Below, piece by piece: positions 59,273 through 64,000 of a stretch of 64,000 nucleotides of DNA. This DNA is from Bacteroidota bacterium (GTDB taxonomy: Bacteria > Bacteroidota > Bacteroidia > 2-12-FULL-35-15), in contig CANNHN010000002.1 of the NCBI GenBank assembly GCA_947504725.1, positions 372,001 to 436,000 of the forward strand. Direction: 5' to 3'. The translations under genes were made by a program, and so were the position numbers. The notes beneath the pieces were generated by a model, which was given only the letters and a program-made list of their open reading frames with translations, made no database searches and had not been told where the DNA came from. Positions within the stretch are counted from its first letter, which is position 1. Each line of letters begins with the position of its first letter.

Positions 59273-61573
59273 ATGAAAAAAATACTTACTCCACTTTTTT
59301 TTATTCAATTTGCAGCATCTGTATTTGGACAAGAAGCCTATATAAAGGGAAGAATTTCAGATTCACAAACGAAGGAAACCATTATTGGTGCTTCTGTTGT
59401 TGTGGATGATACGGCAGGAACAGTAACCGATATTAACGGATATTATTTTTTTAAGACTTCAGAAGGGAAACATAAAGTTGAATTCAAATCATTAGAATTT
59501 AAAAGTCTATTGATGATGATTGACATTAAGGCAAACGATACTCTCTCCAACGATGTTGTTTTGGTGGGTGATTCAAAACAGCTTGGAATTGTTGTAGTAT
59601 CAGCTGGAAAATTCGAACAAAATTTAAGTGAAGTTACCGTTTCGATGGAAGTATTAAAACCATCTTTAATTGAAAATAAAAGTTTGCAATCCATTGAAAA
59701 TGCAGTTGACCAAGTGCCGGGAGTAAATGTGATTGATGGACAAGCAAACATAAGAGGTGGAGCAGGTTTTAGTTACGGAGCAGGAAGTAGAGTTTTAGTA
59801 ATGGTAGATGAAATGCCAATGCTTACTGCAGATGCGGGTGATGTGAAGTGGACATTTCTTCCAGTTGAAAATTGCGAACAAATAGAAGTTATTAAAGGCG
59901 CTTCATCTGCATTATTTGGCTCATCTGCAATGAATGGAGTTATTAATTTTAGAACAGCTTACGCTAAAGATGAACCTGAAACGAAGATCCATTTCTATGG
60001 AGGATATTATGATAATCCGAGACGAAAAGAAATGATTTGGTGGCAAGATGGAAATCCAACGTATGGTGGAATGAATTTTTATCATGCGCAAAAAATAAAA
60101 CAATTTGATATCGTAGTTGGTGGAAATTTATACGATGATGATGGATATCGTTATTTGGAAACAGAACAACGCTATCGTGTAAATACAAACTTGCGTTATC
60201 GTTTTAAAGGGAAATTGCAAGGGTTACAAATTGGAGTAAATGCAAATACGATTAGAACAAAAGGTGGGTTGTTCTTAATATGGCAAGATGCAGACTCTGG
60301 GGCCTGGAAACCGACTGGTGGCAACTTAAGCCACTACACAACCTACCGGACAAACATAGATCCATTTGTTTCCTACACCACAAAAAATAATTCTCGCCAT
60401 ACTTTGAGAGGACGTTTTTTTAGAACCATTAATACAAATGATACTGATCAAGAATCTACAGGAGATGTTTATTATTCTGAATACCAATTTCAAAAACGTT
60501 TTGATAATGGATTAACTTGGACATTGGGTGCCGTTTTGAATTACAACGAAGTACATTCTGGTCCATTATACGGAACACATTTTAGTACAAACACATCTTT
60601 ATTTACTCAGGTAGATAAAAAGTGGAAAAAATTGAATCTTTCTTTTGGTGTTAGGGGAGAATATTTTAAAACAGATTCAGTGGAAACGCAAGAAGATGTT
60701 TACTTGTTATTAGATGAATCAAAACCAATTGCTAAAAACTCGAAAGTAAAACCAGTTTTTCGTGCAGGAGCAAATTATCATTTGTTTAAAGCAACTTATG
60801 TGAGAGCATCGTTTGGACAAGGATTTAGATTCCCTTCTGTTGCGGAGAGATACATTAAAACAAGTGCGAGTGGGTTAGATATTTATCCAAATGATAGTTT
60901 GAGTCCAGAAAGTGGATGGAGTAGTGAAATTGGTTTTAAGCAGGGCTTAAAAGTTGGGCAATGGAAAGGATATTTTGATGTTGCTCTTTTTTGGACAGAG
61001 TATCGTAACATGATGGAGTTTACATTTGGATTGTACGGGGCGTTTGTTCCTCCAACATACGGAATTGGTTTTCAATCTCAAAATATTGGAAATACAAGAA
61101 TCAAAGGCGTTGATGTTTCTCTTTTAGGCTCAGGAAAAATGGGTCCAATTGATGTTACAATGTTACTGGGATATACTTATGTTGATGCTATTCAAACAGA
61201 TTTTGATTTAGCTCGAGATTCTGCATATGGTACATCCAAAAATAATTTATTGAAATACCGTTACAAACATTCTGGAAAAGGAGACATTGAGTTGGGGTAT
61301 AAAAAAATTACCGCGGGATTGAGTTTACGTGCTAACAGTTTTATGGAAAATATCGATTCTTATTTTGTTGTATTTTTTCCCGGTATGACAGAATATCGCG
61401 AAGCACATCATAAGGGAGATTATATTTTTGATTCCCGAGTAGCCTACCAAGTTCATAAAAATGCAAAAATATCTTTTATTGTAAACAACATGTTTAATCG
61501 CGAGGTGATGGGAAGACCTATGGATATTCAACCCCCGAGAGTATATGTTCTTCAGTTAACACTTAAATTTTAA
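59273..61573 (+). CDS. TonB-dependent receptor
   Basis: This 766-residue outer-membrane transporter has a signal peptide (KKILTPLFFIQFAASVFGQ). A carboxypeptidase-regulatory-like domain spans about 22-105 (AYIKGRISDSQTKETIIGASVVV). A plug follows (VDQVPGVNVIDGQANIRGGAGFS, VLVMVDEMPMLTADAG, IEVIKGASSALFGSSAMNGVINFRT), then a long beta barrel ending in VYVLQLTLKF with the terminal aromatic residue. The layout is that of active, energy-coupled receptors. The substrate is unknown. It is followed 12 nt later by 3-hydroxyanthranilate dioxygenase. Confidence 0.9.
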   Translation: MKKILTPLFFIQFAASVFGQEAYIKGRISDSQTKETIIGASVVVDDTAGTVTDINGYYFFKTSEGKHKVEFKSLEFKSLLMMIDIKANDTLSNDVVLVGDSKQLGIVVVSAGKFEQNLSEVTVSMEVLKPSLIENKSLQSIENAVDQVPGVNVIDGQANIRGGAGFSYGAGSRVLVMVDEMPMLTADAGDVKWTFLPVENCEQIEVIKGASSALFGSSAMNGVINFRTAYAKDEPETKIHFYGGYYDNPRRKEMIWWQDGNPTYGGMNFYHAQKIKQFDIVVGGNLYDDDGYRYLETEQRYRVNTNLRYRFKGKLQGLQIGVNANTIRTKGGLFLIWQDADSGAWKPTGGNLSHYTTYRTNIDPFVSYTTKNNSRHTLRGRFFRTINTNDTDQESTGDVYYSEYQFQKRFDNGLTWTLGAVLNYNEVHSGPLYGTHFSTNTSLFTQVDKKWKKLNLSFGVRGEYFKTDSVETQEDVYLLLDESKPIAKNSKVKPVFRAGANYHLFKATYVRASFGQGFRFPSVAERYIKTSASGLDIYPNDSLSPESGWSSEIGFKQGLKVGQWKGYFDVALFWTEYRNMMEFTFGLYGAFVPPTYGIGFQSQNIGNTRIKGVDVSLLGSGKMGPIDVTMLLGYTYVDAIQTDFDLARDSAYGTSKNNLLKYRYKHSGKGDIELGYKKITAGLSLRANSFMENIDSYFVVFFPGMTEYREAHHKGDYIFDSRVAYQVHKNAKISFIVNNMFNREVMGRPMDIQPPRVYVLQLTLKF

Positions 61574-61585
61574 AATAGTTATATT

Positions 61586-62122
61586 ATGATTATACGTCCT
61601 TTTAGTTTCAAAAAATGGATTGACGACAATCGTCATCTTTTAAAACCACCCGTAAATAACAAAGTTGTTTATGAGGACACTGAATTTATTATCATGGTAG
61701 TTGGCGGCCCCAATGCACGAAAAGATTATCACTTTAATGAAAGTGAAGAATTTTTTTATCAATTGGAAGGCGATATTGTTGTTAAAATTCAGGAAAATGG
61801 GAAAGCTGTAGATGTTCCTATTAAGGAAGGAGAAATATTTTTATTGCCTCCATGCGTTCCTCATAATCCAGGAAGACCAGCTAACACGGTTGGACTAGTT
61901 ATTGAAAGAAAACGTAGAGAAGGCGAACAAGATGGTTTGATGTGGTTCTGCGAAAAATGTAACGAACCATTGTTTGTAAAGAAGTTTAAGCTTACAAACA
62001 TCATGACACAGTTTCAAGAAACGTTTGCTCATTTTTATGGAAGCGAAGATTTGCGTACTTGTAAAAAATGTGGTCATGTGATGGAACCACCGGTAGCGGT
62101 TAAGCAGGAGAGTTCACATTAA
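61586..62122 (+). CDS. nbaC: 3-hydroxyanthranilate 3,4-dioxygenase
   Basis: This 178-residue cupin opens the ring of 3-hydroxyanthranilate in tryptophan degradation, giving the precursor of quinolinate. Iron ligands are in DYHFNESEEFFYQLEG (His, Glu) and LLPPCVPHNPGRP (His). The bacterial-type C-terminal rubredoxin-like site is complete (CEKC ... CKKC). No other kynurenine-pathway gene is in the window. It lies 12 nt after a TonB receptor gene, so the two may be cotranscribed. Confidence 0.93.
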   Translation: MIIRPFSFKKWIDDNRHLLKPPVNNKVVYEDTEFIIMVVGGPNARKDYHFNESEEFFYQLEGDIVVKIQENGKAVDVPIKEGEIFLLPPCVPHNPGRPANTVGLVIERKRREGEQDGLMWFCEKCNEPLFVKKFKLTNIMTQFQETFAHFYGSEDLRTCKKCGHVMEPPVAVKQESSH

Positions 62123-62143
62123 TACTCCAACTTTGTAAAGCTC

Positions 62144-62172
62144 CAGCTCTTAGTATTAAATATTAAGAGCTG
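62144..62172 (+). terminator. Probable terminator after the dioxygenase gene
   Basis: A 9-bp stem CAGCTCTTA / TAAGAGCTG with an AT loop. The following T-rich run is interrupted. Confidence 0.5.
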
Positions 62173-62194
62173 ATTGTTTTATATGATGGAATTC

Positions 62195-62719
62195 CTAGCT
62201 GTTTATCCCTTTCGATATCAATGCTCCTTCAACAGCACTTACTCCACCAGAGAAAGGACTCCCTTTTACAAGCAATAGCTTGTTTTTATTCCACTTTAAA
62301 ATCAATGCTGGTGAACTGGAACCCAATTGCATCTTGCGGTCGAGTATTACATCATTAAGTGAGCATAAAATAGTTTCTTCTGAATCAAGCAAATTATTAG
62401 TAGTAAAATCGATTACACATATTTGTTTTAATTCATCAAAAGGCAGGTTGTTTATTTTTTTTCTGTAACGTAAAACGCTCCAAAATACTGCAATGAATGT
62501 AACTCCTAATGCTGTTAATAGGATTGCAGCAAAGGGAATTGCCCCATGAGGGTTTTTGAAAAGGAACAATTGTAAAACGCCATTTGCAATAAAAAGAAAT
62601 GCGAGAAGACCAGTTACAAACAAAAATGTGCTTGTCCACTGTGCCGGCTTTTTAGTAATATATAATTTATTTCCGCTGTCATAAATGACAGTTCCAGATG
62701 ATTCTGCAAGTTTTATCAT
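62195..62719 (-). CDS. Hypothetical membrane protein
   Basis: This 174-residue protein, read from the ATG at 62719 (MIKLAESSGTVIYDSG), has two central membrane helices (TSTFLFVTGLLAFLFIANGVLQLFLF and IPFAAILLTALGVTFIAVFWSVL) flanked by beta-rich soluble ends. The C-terminus (SSPALILKWNKNKLLLVKGSPFSGGVSAVEG) is tidy and conserved-looking. No family recognised. It is downstream of the RDD gene and probably in the same operon. Confidence 0.6.
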   Translation of the reverse strand: MIKLAESSGTVIYDSGNKLYITKKPAQWTSTFLFVTGLLAFLFIANGVLQLFLFKNPHGAIPFAAILLTALGVTFIAVFWSVLRYRKKINNLPFDELKQICVIDFTTNNLLDSEETILCSLNDVILDRKMQLGSSSPALILKWNKNKLLLVKGSPFSGGVSAVEGALISKGINS

Positions 62720-62758
62720 AATTGGAGTAGTTGATTTAATGTACAAGTAATAAATGTG

Positions 62759-63331
62759 TTAATGAAGCTCGTTTTCTGCGTTCAATTCTTTCAATCTATT
62801 TTTTATCTCTTCATATTCTTTTTTCTGAAGAACATAGGTGTTGCTCCATTTGTCGTGCCAACCTTGGTTGCTATCACTAAAACAAGAAAACGCCTCAAAT
62901 GGAACAAGTCGGATAATAGTTCGTGTTAAGGCTTCAGTTGCATTAAGTTTTTCTCCGTGTTCATTTACAACTATTGTCCCAGTGACCCATTTTCCTGGTG
63001 TTTTTTGAAATTTATATTCAAAGAAAAAATAGTACGATGGATACAGTATCAGCCCGAAAATGGAGCCATAAAAATTGTATGTAAGTGCTGCAATTTCATC
63101 TTGAGCAGTAGCAATAATAAGCAAACCTAATACAAATTGAATCGGGAGAAAAAGAAGTTGCATGCAAATAACATCAATAAAAAGATGTCCAATTCTTCTT
63201 CCTGTGTCCACACATTTTAATTTTTTATTAGCAATGTACTTTTCTCGATCTCTTACTCTGTTTCCTAGAACATCTTTTTTATGCACTGTCCGAAACATCT
63301 CAACAGGAATTTTATCAATAGGTGTTTTCAT
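62759..63331 (-). CDS. RDD family membrane protein
   Basis: This 190-residue protein has the RDD pattern: CVDTGRRIGHLFIDVICMQLLFLPIQFVLGLLII, then YPSYYFFFEYKFQKTPGKWVTGTIVVNEHGEKLNATEALTRTIIRLVPFEAFS. It has three membrane helices with the characteristic Arg and Asp residues. RDD proteins are of uncertain function; some affect ion transport. Confidence 0.82.
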   Translation of the reverse strand: MKTPIDKIPVEMFRTVHKKDVLGNRVRDREKYIANKKLKCVDTGRRIGHLFIDVICMQLLFLPIQFVLGLLIIATAQDEIAALTYNFYGSIFGLILYPSYYFFFEYKFQKTPGKWVTGTIVVNEHGEKLNATEALTRTIIRLVPFEAFSCFSDSNQGWHDKWSNTYVLQKKEYEEIKNRLKELNAENELH

Positions 63332-63342
63332 AAGTATAAAAA

Positions 63343-63375
63343 AAATGCTTCACGGTCATGTGAAGCATTTTGAGT
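63343..63375 (-). terminator. Terminator after glmS
   Basis: A perfect stem AAAATGCTTCAC / GTGAAGCATTTT with a short loop between the glmS end and the RDD start. Confidence 0.75.
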
Positions 63376-63389
63376 TTTAATTTTTTATT

Positions 63390-64000
63390 TTACTCAACAG
63401 TTACCGATTTCGCTAGATTCCTAGGTTGATCCACATTGCAACCACGCATTACAGCGATATGGTATGAAAGCAATTGCAATGGAACTACTGAAACCAACGG
63501 AACTAATATTTCATCCGTTTCCGGAATTTCAATAAAGTAGTCAGCCATCTCTTTCACTTGAGAGTCACCTTCTGTAATTATTGCAATAATTTTTCCTTTA
63601 CGAGCTTTTACTTCTTGAATATTACTAACTACTTTTTCGTAAGATGTTCCTTTTGTTGCAATCACAAAAACGGGCATCTCTTCATCTATCAATGCAATTG
63701 GTCCGTGTTTCATTTCTGCTGCAGGATACCCTTCAGCATGGATGTATGAAATTTCTTTTAATTTCAATGCACCTTCTAAAGCAACAGGGAATGAGTATCC
63801 ACGACCTAAATACAATGCGTTGTTTACATTTTTATAAATGTCGGCAATGTATTTTATTTTATCATTTGTTTGTAATACACGTTCTACTTTTGCAGGAATT
63901 GCTTCTAACTCACTCAACAATTGATGAAAACGAGAAGAAGAAATTGTTCCTTTGCGATGTGCAATTCTTAATGCCATCAATGTAAGTACTGTAATTTGTG
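63390..64000 (-). CDS. glmS: Glutamine-fructose-6-phosphate aminotransferase, C-terminal part (5' truncated by window)
   Basis: The frame stays open beyond 63980 to the window edge (...QITVLTLMALRIAHRKG), so the gene begins outside. The visible ~203 residues are the second half of the SIS isomerase domain: ALYLGRGYSFPVALEGALKLKEISYIHAEGYPAAEMKHGPIALIDEEMPV, and the C-terminal DQPRNLAKSVTVE that closes the active site. GlmS makes glucosamine-6-phosphate for peptidoglycan and LPS. Confidence 0.95.
   Translation of the reverse strand, partial: QITVLTLMALRIAHRKGTISSSRFHQLLSELEAIPAKVERVLQTNDKIKYIADIYKNVNNALYLGRGYSFPVALEGALKLKEISYIHAEGYPAAEMKHGPIALIDEEMPVFVIATKGTSYEKVVSNIQEVKARKGKIIAIITEGDSQVKEMADYFIEIPETDEILVPLVSVVPLQLLSYHIAVMRGCNVDQPRNLAKSVTVE

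Overview
The window is a 64 kb AT-rich chromosomal stretch from a member of the Bacteroidota, probably a Flavobacteriales-like lineage. The evidence is: several secreted proteins with C-terminal type IX secretion (T9SS) sorting domains (SVYPNP-type motifs); TonB-dependent receptors with carboxypeptidase-regulatory N-termini; Bacteroidota promoters (a TAnnTTTG -7 box, and for prs TTTG-N19-TACATTTG); few strong Shine-Dalgarno sites; and typical small families (DUF6427, DUF6341, DUF2805/TIGR03643). Most of it is ordinary core genome. There is no transposase, prophage or CRISPR array.

Layout. 1-3.2 kb: sulfur assimilation and homoserine dehydrogenase (precorrin-2 dehydrogenase-like/TSUP fusion, cysH, hom). 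3.4-12.3 kb: a TonB-dependent receptor, a propeller histidine kinase, a LytTR response regulator and two secreted proteins. 12.4-18 kb: a T9SS protein, then a propeller/SpoIIE phosphatase coupled to a coiled-coil protein. 18-21.6 kb: pseudouridine synthase and an ABC transporter with a LolA-like protein. 21.6-24.6 kb: photolyase, ECF sigma factor and a CarH/LitR-like B12-binding MerR regulator. 24.6-38.6 kb: housekeeping genes (lipB, sugar-phosphate isomerase, lysS, gpsA, uvrC, pth, rplY, prs) and two large membrane proteins. 38.8-42.5 kb: tRNA-Leu and a small accessory region ending in a second copy of the tRNA 3' half. 42.7-64 kb: T9SS protein, dCMP deaminase, CtpA protease, SOD, nadD, purQ, purD, pgeF, acyl-CoA carboxylase beta, Lrp, dprA, a second TonB receptor, 3-hydroxyanthranilate dioxygenase, an RDD protein and the 3' part of glmS.

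Most interesting signals. (1) A 32-bp inverted repeat, TTGTTTAA-N16-TTAAACAA, occurs exactly three times (twice upstream of the ECF sigma gene, once upstream of a fasciclin gene 15 kb away), closely upstream of photolyase, and in degraded form upstream of the DUF2805-SDR-flavin reductase operon. This suggests one light/oxidative-stress regulon under the CarH-like regulator and/or the ECF factor. (2) The fasciclin-to-flavin-reductase region is bounded by tRNA-Leu and a 55-nt displaced copy of its 3' half, as expected of a decayed tRNA-targeted island. (3) Exact 9-bp direct repeats with a 12-bp spacer, typical of LytTR sites, lie before the LytTR regulator. The same 9-mer lies at almost the same distance from the promoter of the next operon. 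(4) Two overlapping, mutually exclusive 8-bp hairpins lie in the prs-rplY spacer, a candidate L25 leader. (5) At least six genes start 4-8 nt after a -7 box, suggesting leaderless mRNAs.
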